This document shows positions 24,369 through 34,027 of a stretch of 64,000 nucleotides of DNA, in pieces. The notes below the pieces were generated by a model, which was not told the DNA's origin, did not search any database, and saw only the letters and a list, made by a program, of their open reading frames with translations. This DNA is from Phytohabitans suffuscus (GTDB lineage Bacteria > Actinomycetota > Actinomycetes > Mycobacteriales > Micromonosporaceae), in contig NZ_AP022871.1 in NCBI RefSeq assembly GCF_011764565.1, positions 4,402,320 through 4,466,319 of the forward strand. The letters are read 5' to 3'. Both the position numbers and the translations under genes were made by a program. Within the stretch, counting starts at the first letter, position 1. The number at the start of each line of letters is the position of its first letter.

Positions 24369-24411
24369 ACGGCCGGGCCGCCCTGTGAAACAGTGGGGCG
24401 GCACCGGCCGT
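24369..24411 (+). terminator. Terminator-like hairpin after rpsI
   Basis: Outer stem ACGGCCGG/CCGGCCGT and inner stem GCCGCCC/GGGCGGC lie 21 bases after the rpsI stop, followed by a T-rich stretch. It may separate rpsI from glmM. Confidence 0.5.
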
Positions 24412-24437
24412 TCTGTTGCTCCGAGGAAGTAGGGCAG

Positions 24438-25784
24438 ATGGCGCGTCTCTTCGGCACCGATGGCGTACGTGGCCGGGCCAACGCCGACCTCACGCCCGAG
24501 CTGGCGATGGCCGTGGCGGTCGCGGCGGCCCGCACGCTGGCCGAGTCCGACCGCAGCCACCCTCCGCGGGCGATCGTCGGCCGCGACCCGCGGGCCAGCG
24601 GCGAGATGCTGGAGGCGGCGGTCGTGGCCGGCCTGGCCAGCGCCGGCGCCAACGTGGTGCGGGTGGGCGTGCTCCCGACACCCGGCGTGGCCTACCTGGT
24701 GGGTGAGGCCAAGGCCGACCTGGGCGTGATGCTCTCCGCCTCGCACAACCCGATGCCCGACAACGGGATCAAGCTCTTCGCCGCGGGTGGGCACAAGCTC
24801 CCCGACGAGGTCGAGCACAAGATCGAGGCGGCGGTCGCGGCGGGCGCGACGTGGACCCGGCCGACCGGGAGCGGTATCGGCCGCGTGCACGACCTGCTCG
24901 ACGGCGCCGAGCACTACGTGCAGCACCTGGTCAGCACCGTCCCGCACCGGCTCGACGGGCTGAAGGTCGTGGTCGACTGCGCCAACGGCGCGGCCTCCGA
25001 CGTGGCACCCCTGGCCTACGCCGAGGCCGGCGCCGAGGTGATCGCCATCCACGCCGAGCCCGACGGCCTCAACATCAACGACGGCTGCGGCTCGACCCAT
25101 CTGGAGCCGATCAAGGCCGCGGTCCTGGAGCACGGCGCCCACCTCGGCATCGCGCACGACGGCGACGCCGACCGCTGCCTGGCGGTCACCGCCGGCGGCG
25201 CGGAGGTCGACGGCGACGAGATCATGGCGATCCTCGCCCTGGCGATGCGGGACAGCGGCGCGCTCACCGCCGACACGCTCGTCGCCACCGTCATGAGCAA
25301 CCTCGGCCTGCGCCTGGCCATGTCGCGGGAGGGCATCCGGCTGGTCGAGACCAAGGTCGGCGACCGGTACGTCCTGGAGGAGCTGCGCGCCGCCGCCCTC
25401 GCCCTCGGCGGCGAGCAGAGCGGGCACATCGTGATGCCGGCGTACGCGACGACCGGCGACGGCATCCTCACCGGCCTGCACCTCATGTCCCGGATGGCCG
25501 CCACCGGCCGCTCGCTCGCCGACCTGGCGTCGGCGGTCACCAAGCTGCCCCAGGTGCTGGTCAACGTGCCGGTCGGCGACCGCGCCGCGGGTGCGTCGGC
25601 GGCCCCGGTCCTGGCGGCCACCGCCGAGGCGGAGGCCGAGCTGGGCGAGACCGGCCGGGTGCTGCTGCGCCCCTCCGGCACCGAGCCGCTGGTGCGGGTG
25701 ATGGTCGAGGCGGCCACCGTGGAGACCGCCCGCTCGGTGGCCGAGCGGATCGCCGCTCGCGTGCGCGAGGCCAGCCCCGTCTAG
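24438..25784 (+). CDS. glmM: Phosphoglucosamine mutase
   Basis: A 448-residue phosphohexomutase converting glucosamine-6-phosphate to glucosamine-1-phosphate for peptidoglycan precursors. The phosphoserine loop SASHNP has Ser102 as catalytic residue; the metal loop DGDADR and the C-terminal phosphate-binding [13 protein letters not shown] are intact. GAGGAAG precedes the ATG. glmS, the previous step of the pathway, lies 2.2 kb downstream. Confidence 0.96.
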   Translation: MARLFGTDGVRGRANADLTPELAMAVAVAAARTLAESDRSHPPRAIVGRDPRASGEMLEAAVVAGLASAGANVVRVGVLPTPGVAYLVGEAKADLGVMLSASHNPMPDNGIKLFAAGGHKLPDEVEHKIEAAVAAGATWTRPTGSGIGRVHDLLDGAEHYVQHLVSTVPHRLDGLKVVVDCANGAASDVAPLAYAEAGAEVIAIHAEPDGLNINDGCGSTHLEPIKAAVLEHGAHLGIAHDGDADRCLAVTAGGAEVDGDEIMAILALAMRDSGALTADTLVATVMSNLGLRLAMSREGIRLVETKVGDRYVLEELRAAALALGGEQSGHIVMPAYATTGDGILTGLHLMSRMAATGRSLADLASAVTKLPQVLVNVPVGDRAAGASAAPVLAATAEAEAELGETGRVLLRPSGTEPLVRVMVEAATVETARSVAERIAARVREASPV

Positions 25785-25844
25785 CGATCGTCCCGGGTCG
25801 GGCGTGCCGAACAGGACCAGATCCGAAGAGCCAGATTCGGGCTA

Positions 25845-25887
25845 CCGCGATGTCCGCCGTGGTCCGGACCCACCGCGGACATCGCGG
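25845..25887. terminator. Strong hairpin between convergent glmM and aminotransferase genes
   Basis: A perfect 13-bp stem CCGCGATGTCCGC with its complement, extended by a GGTCCGGACC core. Its place between two convergent stops suggests a bidirectional terminator. Confidence 0.6.
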
Positions 25888-25949
25888 CAGCTCAAGCCTC
25901 TTGAATTTGGGATCTCTTCGAGGCGACCACGGAAGGCGGCCGGCGAGGG

Positions 25950-27128
25950 CTATGCCCGTAGGCGGCGGACGGCTTCGTCGATGACGTCAGGGCGCTTGCA
26001 GAAGGCGAAGCGGACCAGGCGCTTACCGGCCTCGGGGTCGTCGTAGAAGACCTCGGTCGGCACGGCCGCCACGCCGCGGGCTTCGGGCAGCGTGCGGCAG
26101 AAGTCCATGCCGTCCGTCCCGCCCAGCGGTGTGATGTCGGTGGTCACGAAGTATGTGCCCTCGGACGGCAGCACACCGAAGCCGGCGTCGGTCAGGCCGG
26201 CCACGAGCTGGTCCCGCCGTGCTTCGAGGCCGGCGCGGAATGCCTCGTAGTAGCTGTCCGGCAGGCCCAGCGCCACCGCCACGGCGGGCTGGAACGGCGC
26301 GCCGTTGACGTACGTGAGGAACTGCTTGACCCGCGTCACCGCGGTGACCAGCCCGGCCGGCCCGCTCGCCCAGCCGATCTTCCAGCCGGTACAGGAGAAG
26401 GTCTTGCCGGCCGAGGAGATGCGCACCGTGCGCTCGCGCATGCCGGGCAGGGTGGCCAGCGGCACGTGCGCGTCGCCGGCGTCGGAGAAGACCAGGTGCT
26501 CGTACACCTCGTCGGTCACCGCGTACGCCCCGTACTCCTGGCACAGCTCCGCGATCTGGCCCAGCTCGTCCCGGGTGAAGACCTTGCCGGTCGGGTTGTG
26601 CGGGGAGTTGAGCAGCACCAGCCGGGTGCGCGGGCCGAACGCCGCGCGGAGCTCGGCCGGGTCGAAGGCGTACCGCCCGCCGGCCCCGGGGCGGAGCGTG
26701 ACCGGCCGCCGCACCGCGCCGGCCAGCGCGATCGAGGCCGCGTACGAGTCGTAGTAGGGCTCGAAGCAGACCACCTCGTCGCCCGGCTCGCAGAGCCCGA
26801 GGATCGCCGCCGCGATGGCCTCGGTGGCGCCGGCCGTGATCAGCACCTCGCCGTCCGGGTCGTACGCCAGGCCCCAGAACCGCCGCTGGTGCTCGGCGAC
26901 CGCGGCCCGGAGCACGGGGACGCCGGGGCCGGGCGGGTACTGGTTGTGCCCGGTGCGCAGCGCCTCGGCGGCCGCCTCCAGCATCTCCGGCGGCCCGTCC
27001 GTGTCCGGAAAGCCCTGGCCCAGGTTGACCGCCCCGTGGCGCACAGCCAGCGCCGACATCTCGGCGAAGATCGTGGTCCCGAAGGACCGCATGCGGCGCA
27101 CGCCGGGATCGCTGTCGATGGTGGTCAC
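25950..27128 (-). CDS. PLP-dependent aminotransferase, class I/II (DapC/kynurenine aminotransferase-like)
   Basis: 392 residues, fold type I. Substrate and cofactor motifs: NLGQGFPD near 35, NSPHNPTG at 174-181, and the cofactor lysine K242 in SSAGKTFSCTGWKIGW. The wording resembles the group containing actinobacterial N-succinyldiaminopimelate aminotransferase (DapC) and methionine/kynurenine aminotransferases, which sequence alone does not separate. The start is GTG with TAGGCT ending 6 nt upstream. It is not in an operon. Confidence 0.85.
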   Translation of the reverse strand: MTTIDSDPGVRRMRSFGTTIFAEMSALAVRHGAVNLGQGFPDTDGPPEMLEAAAEALRTGHNQYPPGPGVPVLRAAVAEHQRRFWGLAYDPDGEVLITAGATEAIAAAILGLCEPGDEVVCFEPYYDSYAASIALAGAVRRPVTLRPGAGGRYAFDPAELRAAFGPRTRLVLLNSPHNPTGKVFTRDELGQIAELCQEYGAYAVTDEVYEHLVFSDAGDAHVPLATLPGMRERTVRISSAGKTFSCTGWKIGWASGPAGLVTAVTRVKQFLTYVNGAPFQPAVAVALGLPDSYYEAFRAGLEARRDQLVAGLTDAGFGVLPSEGTYFVTTDITPLGGTDGMDFCRTLPEARGVAAVPTEVFYDDPEAGKRLVRFAFCKRPDVIDEAVRRLRA

Positions 27129-27134
27129 CGGGCC

Positions 27135-27140
27135 AGCCTA
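27135..27140 (-). promoter_or_regulatory. -10 box TAGGCT for the aminotransferase gene
   Basis: It ends 6 nt before the GTG start, the leaderless arrangement. Confidence 0.45.
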
Positions 27141-27199
27141 GGGCCTGTAGCGCGGTCGGGGTCAGGGCCCGGCCGGGCGGGAAGGGCTCGGGTCGCGGG

Positions 27200-27835
27200 T
27201 CACAGGATCAACTTGGTGCAGGTGGCGGTGGCGAAGGTGCCGCTCGCGGACTTCTTCGAGACCTCCTCGCCGTCGACGGTGATCCGGCACTGGATGCTGC
27301 CCTCGCCGCCGCCGCTACGGATGGCCGTCACCGTGACCAGGGCCGCGTCGTCCGAGAGCGTCAGCTCCTTGCGCCACGGCAGGTCGGTGCCGCTGGCCCG
27401 CTCCGGCGTGACGCCGTCCTCCTTGAGGAAGACGATGCTCACCGGGCCGTCGCCGGTGACCTCGTACACCACCTTGGCGCCGGCACCGTCGCCGCTGCCG
27501 GAGTCGTCGTAGTCGTCGTCGGTGCTGGTGGGCGCCACGCTGGTCCGTTGTGCCCGGGGCGTCTCCGGGTCGCGGGTGGGGTCCGCGACGACCGTGTCCG
27601 GGTCGCCGCCGCCGCTGTTGACGAGCAGCACGCCGGCGGTGACGGTCCCGCCCAGCAGTACCACGGCCAAGGCGATCACCACCGCGAGGATCGGCCCGTT
27701 CGAGCGGCGCGGCGGCGTGGGGGCGCCGAGGTACGCGGGGTACGGCGAGGTCGGTGGCGACGAGGACGGGTTGTGCGGCGGCACCGGCTGGGTCGGGTGC
27801 GAGCCGGGCTGCTCGTACGGCGGCGGGTAGGTCAT
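27200..27835 (-). CDS. MmpS-like membrane-anchored protein
   Basis: A 211-residue protein: a Pro-rich cytoplasmic N terminus (1-47), one transmembrane helix at about 48-72, a Thr/Asp-rich linker, then a C-terminal MmpS-type beta domain (VVYEVTGDGPVSIVFLKEDG; TVTAIRSGGGEGSIQCRITVDG). In mycobacteria MmpS proteins assist MmpL exporters, but no mmpL is adjacent, so the role here is open. The ATG at 27835 is chosen because the Pro-rich start PPPYEQP is typical, and earlier codons are not. Confidence 0.75.
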   Translation of the reverse strand: MTYPPPYEQPGSHPTQPVPPHNPSSSPPTSPYPAYLGAPTPPRRSNGPILAVVIALAVVLLGGTVTAGVLLVNSGGGDPDTVVADPTRDPETPRAQRTSVAPTSTDDDYDDSGSGDGAGAKVVYEVTGDGPVSIVFLKEDGVTPERASGTDLPWRKELTLSDDAALVTVTAIRSGGGEGSIQCRITVDGEEVSKKSASGTFATATCTKLIL

Positions 27836-27997
27836 CGGGCGTTTATCCCCCGGATAGAGACTGCGGCGAGTCACGGTGTTCCACGATCGGCCCACGGGGC
27901 AAGTCTGGTGTCCGATTCTTCCCTCGAATGCCGCAAACGCTCATGTCGGATGAGCGATATAGGCTCTTTCGAGCAAGCATCGTGAGCGAAAGTGGGC

Positions 27998-28003
27998 TAC
28001 GCT
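27998..28003 (+). promoter_or_regulatory. -10 box TACGCT for glmS
   Basis: It ends 7 nt before the ATG; no ribosome-binding site is seen. There is no glmS ribozyme, as expected in actinomycetes. Confidence 0.5.
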
Positions 28004-28010
28004 GCGGGCC

Positions 28011-29882
28011 ATGTGTGGAATCGTGGGCTACGTCGGCGCGCGGCCGGCGCTGGGCATCGTGTTGGACGGGCTGCGCCGGTTGGAATACCGCGGGTATGAC
28101 TCGGCGGGCGTCGCCGTGGTGGCCGGTGGCCGCCTGGTGACCGAAAAGCGCGCCGGCAAGCTGGCCAACCTCGAAAAGATCCTGGCCGAGGCGCCCACGG
28201 CGGGCATCAGCGACGGCGTCACCGCGATCGGGCACACCCGCTGGGCCACCCACGGGGGTCCGACCGACCGCAACGCCCACCCCCACCTGTCCCGCGACGG
28301 CCGGGTCGCCGTGATCCACAACGGCATCATCGAAAACTTCGCCAAGCTCCGCGCGGAGCTGGAGGCGGCGGGCGTCGAGTTCGCCAGCGACACCGACACC
28401 GAGTGCGCCGCCCACCTGCTCGCCGCCGAGCTGGACGACCAGGAGCAGCCCAGCGCCGAGGGGCTGGCCGCCGCGATGCGCCGGGTCTGCCAGCGGCTGG
28501 AGGGCGCGTTCACCCTGCTCGCCGTCGACGCCGCGGTGCCCGGCGCGGTGGTCGGCGCCCGGCGCAACTCGCCGCTCGTCGTGGGCCGCGGCACGGGGGA
28601 GAACTACCTGGCCAGCGACGTGTCCGCCTTCATCGAGCACACCCGTGAGGCGGTCGAGCTGGGGCAGGACCAGGTCGTGCTGATCACTCCCGAGGGCATC
28701 GAGATCACCGACTTCAGCGGCCGGCCGGCGAGCGGCAAGGACTTCCACATCGACTGGGACGCCTCCGCCGCGGAAAAGGGCGGCTACGACTACTTCATGC
28801 TCAAGGAGATCGCCGAGCAGCCGCAGGCGGTCGCCGACACCCTGCTCGGCCGCCTGACCGAGAGCGGCGAGATCGTCCTCGACGAGGTGCGCCTCACCGA
28901 CCAGGACCTGCGCGACGTCGACAAGGTCTTCATCGTCGCCTGCGGCACGGCCTACCATGCCGGCCTCGTCGCGAAGTACGCGATCGAGCACTGGACCCGC
29001 GTCCCCTGCGAGGTGGAGCTGGCCAGCGAGTTCCGCTACCGCGACCCGGTGCTCGACAGGTCGACGCTGGTGGTGGCGATCAGCCAGTCCGGCGAGACGA
29101 TGGATACGCTGATGGCGCTGCGCCACGCCAAGGAGCAGAAGGCGCGCGTGCTGGCGATCTGCAACACCAACGGCTCCACCATCCCGCGCGAGTCCGACGC
29201 CGTGCTCTACACGCACGCCGGACCGGAGATCGCGGTCGCCTCGACCAAGGCGTTCCTCACCCAGCTCGTCGCCTGCTACCTGGTCGGGCTGCACCTGGCC
29301 CAGGTGCGCGGGATCAAGTACGCGGACGAGGTCGCCGCGGTCGTCGCCCAGCTCCAGGAGATGCCCGGCAGGCTCCAGGAGGTCCTCGGCACGATGGAGC
29401 CGGTGCGCGAGCTGGCGCGGTCGCTGGCCGAGGCCAAGAGCGTGCTGTTCATCGGCCGCCACGTGGGCTACCCGGTGGCACTGGAGGGCGCGCTCAAGCT
29501 CAAGGAGCTGGCGTACATGCACGCCGAGGGCTTCGCGGCCGGCGAGCTCAAGCACGGCCCGATCGCGCTGGTCGACGAGGGCTGCCCGGTGGTGTGCGTG
29601 GTGCCCTCACCGGCCGGCCGGGGCGTGCTCCACGACAAGATCGTCTCCAACATCCAGGAGGTGCGCGCCCGCGGCGCCCGCACCATCGTGATCGCCGAGG
29701 AGGGCGACGACGCCGTCGTGCCGTACGCGGACCACCTCGTCCGGGTGCCCCGCACGCCGACGCTGCTCGCCCCGCTGGTGACCACCGTGCCGCTCCAGGT
29801 GCTCGCCTGCGAGATCGCCGCCGCCCGCGGCCACGACGTCGACCAGCCCCGCAACCTGGCGAAGTCCGTCACGGTCGAATAG
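28011..29882 (+). CDS. glmS: Glutamine-fructose-6-phosphate aminotransferase (isomerising)
   Basis: A 623-residue enzyme making glucosamine-6-phosphate, first step of UDP-GlcNAc synthesis. The N-terminal glutaminase domain begins at the nucleophile Cys2 (CGIVGYVG) and has HTRWATHG and NGIIEN. Two SIS sugar-isomerase domains follow (SQSGETMDTLMALRHAKE; LEGALKLKELAYMHAEG), ending LAKSVTVE. Full length. The remnant of a mobile element end lies just after its stop. Confidence 0.97.
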   Translation: MCGIVGYVGARPALGIVLDGLRRLEYRGYDSAGVAVVAGGRLVTEKRAGKLANLEKILAEAPTAGISDGVTAIGHTRWATHGGPTDRNAHPHLSRDGRVAVIHNGIIENFAKLRAELEAAGVEFASDTDTECAAHLLAAELDDQEQPSAEGLAAAMRRVCQRLEGAFTLLAVDAAVPGAVVGARRNSPLVVGRGTGENYLASDVSAFIEHTREAVELGQDQVVLITPEGIEITDFSGRPASGKDFHIDWDASAAEKGGYDYFMLKEIAEQPQAVADTLLGRLTESGEIVLDEVRLTDQDLRDVDKVFIVACGTAYHAGLVAKYAIEHWTRVPCEVELASEFRYRDPVLDRSTLVVAISQSGETMDTLMALRHAKEQKARVLAICNTNGSTIPRESDAVLYTHAGPEIAVASTKAFLTQLVACYLVGLHLAQVRGIKYADEVAAVVAQLQEMPGRLQEVLGTMEPVRELARSLAEAKSVLFIGRHVGYPVALEGALKLKELAYMHAEGFAAGELKHGPIALVDEGCPVVCVVPSPAGRGVLHDKIVSNIQEVRARGARTIVIAEEGDDAVVPYADHLVRVPRTPTLLAPLVTTVPLQVLACEIAAARGHDVDQPRNLAKSVTVE

Positions 29883-29902
29883 TCGCCCGCCACCACCTGA
29901 CG

Positions 29903-29952
29903 CCACCTGGACTCCGGCTCGCACCGACAAACTCTTTGATACAGGCCCTAGG
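29903..29952 (-). repeat. Partial copy of the MITE-like element end
   Basis: Read on the minus strand, this stretch repeats the left end of the 6446-6614 element: 28 of 29 bases match from TTTGTCGGTGCGAGCC onward, with a diverged AGGGCCTGTA tip. Only this end is present. It lies between glmS and acpS, and its CCCTAG edge forms part of the acpS -10 box. Confidence 0.6.
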
Positions 29953-29954
29953 GT
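29949..29954 (+). promoter_or_regulatory. -10 box TAGGGT for acpS, at the edge of the repeat
   Basis: It ends 6 nt before the GTG start. The first bases belong to the element edge, so the insertion may have created or replaced this promoter. Confidence 0.4.
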
Positions 29955-29960
29955 TGACGC

Positions 29961-30353
29961 GTGATCGTGGCTGTCGGTATCGATGTCGTCCTGGTCGAAC
30001 GGTTCACCGGCGCGCTGGCCCGCACGCCGCTGCTGGCCGACCGCCTCTTCACCGAGGCGGAGCGCTACACGGCCTCGGGCAACCCGCGCTCGCCCGAGTC
30101 GCTCGCGGCGCGCTTCGCGGCCAAGGAGGCCGTGGCGAAGGCGCTCGGCGCGCCGGTCGGGCTGCGCTGGCACGACTGCGAGATCGTGACCGACCCGGAC
30201 GGCCGCCCGTGGCTCACCGTCGCCGGCACCGTCGCGGCCGTGGCCACCGAACGGGGGATCACCCGCTGGCATCTGTCGTTGTCGCACGACGGGGGCATCG
30301 CGTCCGCCATGGTGGTAGCGGAGCGACTGGCGGAAGAGGTGGCCGGTCGGTGA
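29961..30353 (+). CDS. acpS: Holo-[acyl-carrier-protein] synthase
   Basis: A 130-residue trimeric-type phosphopantetheinyl transferase that loads the 4'-phosphopantetheine arm onto ACP. Both magnesium-binding motifs are present: [11 protein letters not shown] and [12 protein letters not shown]. It starts GTG. It is first of the acpS-nnrD pair downstream of glmS, an order seen in many actinobacteria. Confidence 0.94.
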   Translation: MIVAVGIDVVLVERFTGALARTPLLADRLFTEAERYTASGNPRSPESLAARFAAKEAVAKALGAPVGLRWHDCEIVTDPDGRPWLTVAGTVAAVATERGITRWHLSLSHDGGIASAMVVAERLAEEVAGR

Positions 30354-30414
30354 GCGGGCGGAGGACACGGCGCGTGCGCACGACGGCGCCGAGCGGGCGA
30401 TCGAAGGACCGGCG

Positions 30415-31847
30415 ATGAGGCGGGCCTGGCGGGTCGGTGACGTGCGGGCGGCCGAGGAAGCCCTGATGCGTACGGTGCCCGACGGGGTGCTCATGCAGCG
30501 GGCGGCCGTCGGGCTGGCCCGCCGCTGCGCGCTGCTGCTCGCCGAGCGGGGCGGCGTGTACGGCTCACGCGTCCTGCTGCTCGCCGGCGCCGGCAACAAC
30601 GGCGGTGACGCGCTCTACGCCGGCGCGCTCCTGGCCGGGCGGGGCGCGGCTGTGTCCGCGCTGCTGCTGGCGCCGCAGCGGGTGCACCAGGGCGGGCTGG
30701 CGGCGCTGCGGCGGGCGGGCGGCCGGGTGGTCGACGCCGTGCCGCGCGACCTCGACCTGGCCGTCGACGGCATCGTCGGGCTGGGCGGCTCGGGTGGGCT
30801 GCGACCGTCCGCCGAGGCCGCTGTGCGGCTGCTCAACGCGCGGGGTACCACCATCGTGGCCGTCGACATCCCCAGCGGCGTCGACGTGGACACGGGCGGG
30901 CTGAGCGGGCCGGTGGTGCGGGCCGACGTGACCGTGACGTTCGGCTGCCTGAAGCCGGCGCTCGTGGTGGGGCCGGCCGCGCCGTACGCCGGTGAGGTGG
31001 AACTGGTCGACATCGGGCTGGAGCCGTGGCTGCGGGCGGACGCGGCGCTGGCCGTGCCCGAGTGGCCGGACATCGAGCGGTGGTGGCCCGCCTGGAGGCC
31101 GCCTCCGAGAAGTACACCCGGGGCGTCGTGGGCGTCGCGACCGGCTCGGCGACCTATCCGGGCGCGGCTGTCCTCTCCGTGGGCGGCGCGCTGGCCGGCC
31201 CGGCGGGCATGGTCCGGTACGCGGGGGGCGCCGCGGCCGACGTGCTGCGCCACCACCCGTCGGTGATCGCGACCAAGCGGGTGGCCGACGCCGGGCGGGT
31301 GCAGGCCTGGGTCTGCGGCTCCGGCCTGGGCACCGACGAGGCGGCCGCGACCGAGGTGCGCACCGTCCTGGCCACCTCCCTCCCGGTCGTGCTCGACGCG
31401 GACGCGTTGACCCTGCTGGTCGACGGGTCGATGGCCGACCAGCTGCGCGGCCGCGACGCGCCGATCGTGGTGACCCCGCACGACCGCGAGTTCGCCCGCC
31501 TCGCCGGCGGTGAGCCCGGCGCCGACCGCGTGGGCGCCGCGCTCCGGCTCGCCTCGTGGATGAACGCGGTGGTGCTGCTCAAGGGCGACCGCACGATCGT
31601 CGCCACGCCGTCCGGCAACGCGTGGGCCAACCCGACCGGCACGGCCGCGCTCGCCACCGGCGGCACCGGCGACGTGCTGGCCGGCCTGCTCGGCTCGCTG
31701 CTGGCCGCCCGGGTCTCCCCGGAGCGGGCGGCGGTCATGGCGGCGTACCTGCACGGCCTGGCCGGACGGGAAGCGGCCCGGCACGGCCCGGTGACCGCTC
31801 CCGACGTCGCCGCCGCGCTCCGCGACGTGGTGCCGGCTTCGCTCTGA
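30415..31847 (+). CDS. nnrD: Bifunctional NAD(P)HX epimerase/dehydratase, with an apparent frameshift
   Basis: A metabolite-repair enzyme for hydrated NADH and NADPH. The first frame encodes the NnrE (YjeF-N) epimerase domain (GAGNNGGDALYAGALL; VDIPSGVDVDTG). From about 31090 the frame one base back continues with the NnrD dehydratase domain (KYTRGVVGVATGS; CGSGLGTDE; TGGTGDVLAGLLG). The protein reads smoothly from DIERWWP to LEAASEKYTRG if one base is restored around 31086-31092, so I annotate one gene of about 477 residues. Taken literally, the sequence gives a 283-residue epimerase with a nonsense tail and a separate dehydratase frame. Confidence 0.85.
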
Positions 31848-31894
31848 GCGCGACCGCGCCACTTGGGCAGCGCGTACCCGGCGACCTGGCCCGG

Positions 31895-32866
31895 CTACGG
31901 GAGGGCGGACTCGGAGGGCGGCCGGCGGGCGCTCGGCGGTCGTACCGTCGTGGCCTCGGTCTCCTTGGCCAGGTAGTGGGGCCGGCGCTTGGTCTCGTAG
32001 TAGAGGCGGCCGATGTATTCGCCGATGATGCCGAGGATCATCATCTGGATGCCGCCCAGCCCGATGACGCTGACGATGATCGTGGTGTAGCCGGGCATGT
32101 CGATGCCGCGCACGAGGGCGCTGACCACGACCCACGTCATGTAGGCCACGGCCAGCACCGTCAGGGTGAGCCCGGCGTAGATGGCCAGGCGCAGCGGGCG
32201 GTTGTTGAACGACAGCAGCCCGTCGAGCGCGTAGTTGAAGAGCTTGCCGACGGTCCACTTGCTCTGGCCGCCCTGGCGCGCCTCGTTCGTGTACGCGAAC
32301 GCGATCGTGTTGAAGCCGATCCAGGAGTAGAGGCCCTTGGAGAAGCGGTTGTACTCGGGCAGCGAGAGCACCGCGTCGACGGCCCGCCGGGACAGCAGCC
32401 GGAAGTCGCCCGCGCCGTCGGTGAGCTGCACGTCGACCAGCCGGTTGACCATGCGGTAGAAGGTGCGTGAGGCGAGCGTGCGGAAGAAGCGGTCACCCCG
32501 CCGGTCACGCACGGCGATCACCTGGTCGTAGCCCTGCTCGAACAGCTCGATCATGCGGGGCAGCAGGTGGGGCGGGTGCTGGAGGTCGGCGTCCATGATC
32601 ACGACAGCGTCGCCGCTGGCTCGCTCGAGGCCGGCCAGCATCGCCGCCTCCTTGCCGAAGTTGCGGCTCAGCGACGTGTACTTGACAGTCGCGTCGCGGG
32701 CCGCCAGGCCGCGGAGCGCCACCAGCGTGCCGTCGTCGCTGCCGTCATCGACGAAGACGACTTCGATTTCCGCGGTCAGCGCCGAGGTGGCGGCCGTGAC
32801 CGCGGCGTGGAGCCGCTCGACGGACGCCTCCTCGTTGAAACACGGCACCACGACCGACAGGCGCAT
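31895..32866 (-). CDS. Membrane-anchored family 2 glycosyltransferase (GtrB/dolichol-phosphate-sugar synthase-like)
   Basis: 323 residues. An N-terminal GT-A domain (VVVPCFNEEASVERL; VFVDDGSDDGT; IMDADLQHPP; RDRRGDRFFR) is followed by two transmembrane helices near 235-255 and 270-290, the layout of GtrB and polyprenyl-phosphate glucosyl/mannosyl transferases. It would transfer a sugar from a nucleotide donor to undecaprenyl phosphate on the cytoplasmic face. It is divergent from alr, with only 42 bp between starts and both -10 boxes inside that gap. TAACAT ends 7 nt before this ATG. Confidence 0.88.
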   Translation of the reverse strand: MRLSVVVPCFNEEASVERLHAAVTAATSALTAEIEVVFVDDGSDDGTLVALRGLAARDATVKYTSLSRNFGKEAAMLAGLERASGDAVVIMDADLQHPPHLLPRMIELFEQGYDQVIAVRDRRGDRFFRTLASRTFYRMVNRLVDVQLTDGAGDFRLLSRRAVDAVLSLPEYNRFSKGLYSWIGFNTIAFAYTNEARQGGQSKWTVGKLFNYALDGLLSFNNRPLRLAIYAGLTLTVLAVAYMTWVVVSALVRGIDMPGYTTIIVSVIGLGGIQMMILGIIGEYIGRLYYETKRRPHYLAKETEATTVRPPSARRPPSESALP

Positions 32867-32873
32867 GTACAGG

Positions 32874-32879
32874 ATGTTA
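32874..32879 (-). promoter_or_regulatory. -10 box TAACAT for the glycosyltransferase gene
   Basis: It ends 7 nt before the ATG at 32866 and faces away from the alr -10 box 16 bases further on. Confidence 0.45.
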
Positions 32880-32895
32880 CGGGTTCGCGGGCCAG

Positions 32896-32901
32896 TAGGC
32901 T
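32896..32901 (+). promoter_or_regulatory. -10 box TAGGCT for alr
   Basis: It ends 7 nt before the ATG at 32909; no ribosome-binding site is present. Confidence 0.5.
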
Positions 32902-32908
32902 GATCCGC

Positions 32909-34027
32909 ATGTGGCAGGCCGAGGTGCGCGTCGACCTGGACGCGATACGCGACAACGTGGCCCTGTTGCGCAGCCGCACCACCGCCGAGGTCATGGCGGT
33001 GGTCAAGGCGGACGCGTACGGGCACGGCACTCTGCCGGTGGCTCGAGCGGCCCTTGAGTCAGGCGCGAGCTGGCTCGGCGTCTGCACGCTCGACGAGGCC
33101 CTCACGCTGCGGCGGGCCGGCGTCACCGTGCCGGTGCTCGCCTGGCTGCTGGCGCCCGGGCTGCCGCTGCACGAGGGGGTCACCGCCGGGGTCGACCTCG
33201 GCGCCGGCAGCCTCGCCCAGCTCGGCGAGATGATCGACGCGGCCCGCCGAGCCGGCCGCGCCGCGCGCGTACACCTGAAGATCGACACGGGCCTGGCGCG
33301 CGGTGGCGCGACGCCCGCCGACTGGCCGGCGCTGGTCGAGGCCGCCGCGAAGGCGGCGGCCGACGGGACCGTCGAGGTGGTCGGGATCTGGAGCCATTTC
33401 GTGTACGCCGACGCGCCCGGCCACGACACGATCGACCGCCAGCTCGACGCCTTTCGCGAGGGCGTGGCGACCGCCGAGCGGCTCGGGGTCGACGCCCCCT
33501 ACAAGCACATCGCCAACTCCGCCGCCACCCTCACCCGCCCTGACACCCACTTCGACCTGGTGCGGCCGGGCATCGCGGTGTACGGTCTGTCGCCCGTGGC
33601 GGGTGAGCGCTACGGGCTGCGTCCCGCGATGACCGCCCGAGCGCGGGTGACGCTCACCAAGCGGGTCCCCGCCGGGCAGGGCGTGTCGTACGGCCACACG
33701 TACCACACCGACCGGGAGACCACGCTCGCCGTCGTGCCCCTCGGCTACGCGGACGGCGTCCCCCGCCACGCCTCCAACACCGGCCCGATCGAGCTGGGTG
33801 GCAAGGTGCGGCGGATCGCCGGGCGGGTCTGCATGGACCAGGTGGTGCTCGACTGCGGCGACGATCCGGTGGCCGCCGGCGACGTGGCGACGCTCTTCGG
33901 CAGCGGCGCCCGCGGCGAGCCCACCGCCGACGACTGGGCCGAGGCGGTCGGCACGATCAACTACGAGATCGTGACCCGCTTCGGTGGAGTTCGAGTGCCC
34001 CGCCACTACGACGGAGTTGGTGCATGA
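32909..34027 (+). CDS. alr: Alanine racemase
   Basis: A 372-residue PLP enzyme interconverting L- and D-alanine for peptidoglycan. The cofactor lysine is K33 in VMAVVKADAYGHG; the second-base tyrosine lies in GQGVSYGHTYH, and the C-terminal beta domain has RIAGRVCMDQ. The start is chosen from the -10 box and family N terminus. The stop overlaps the ATG of the next gene, beginning the alr-hydrolase-tsaE-ung chain. Confidence 0.95.
   Translation: MWQAEVRVDLDAIRDNVALLRSRTTAEVMAVVKADAYGHGTLPVARAALESGASWLGVCTLDEALTLRRAGVTVPVLAWLLAPGLPLHEGVTAGVDLGAGSLAQLGEMIDAARRAGRAARVHLKIDTGLARGGATPADWPALVEAAAKAAADGTVEVVGIWSHFVYADAPGHDTIDRQLDAFREGVATAERLGVDAPYKHIANSAATLTRPDTHFDLVRPGIAVYGLSPVAGERYGLRPAMTARARVTLTKRVPAGQGVSYGHTYHTDRETTLAVVPLGYADGVPRHASNTGPIELGGKVRRIAGRVCMDQVVLDCGDDPVAAGDVATLFGSGARGEPTADDWAEAVGTINYEIVTRFGGVRVPRHYDGVGA

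Noticed and set aside
27136-27150. A third copy of the mobile-element end (CTAGGGCCTGTA) near the aminotransferase gene
   Set aside because: Only about 12 bases match, the 29-base core is missing, and part is explained by the TAGGCT promoter box.
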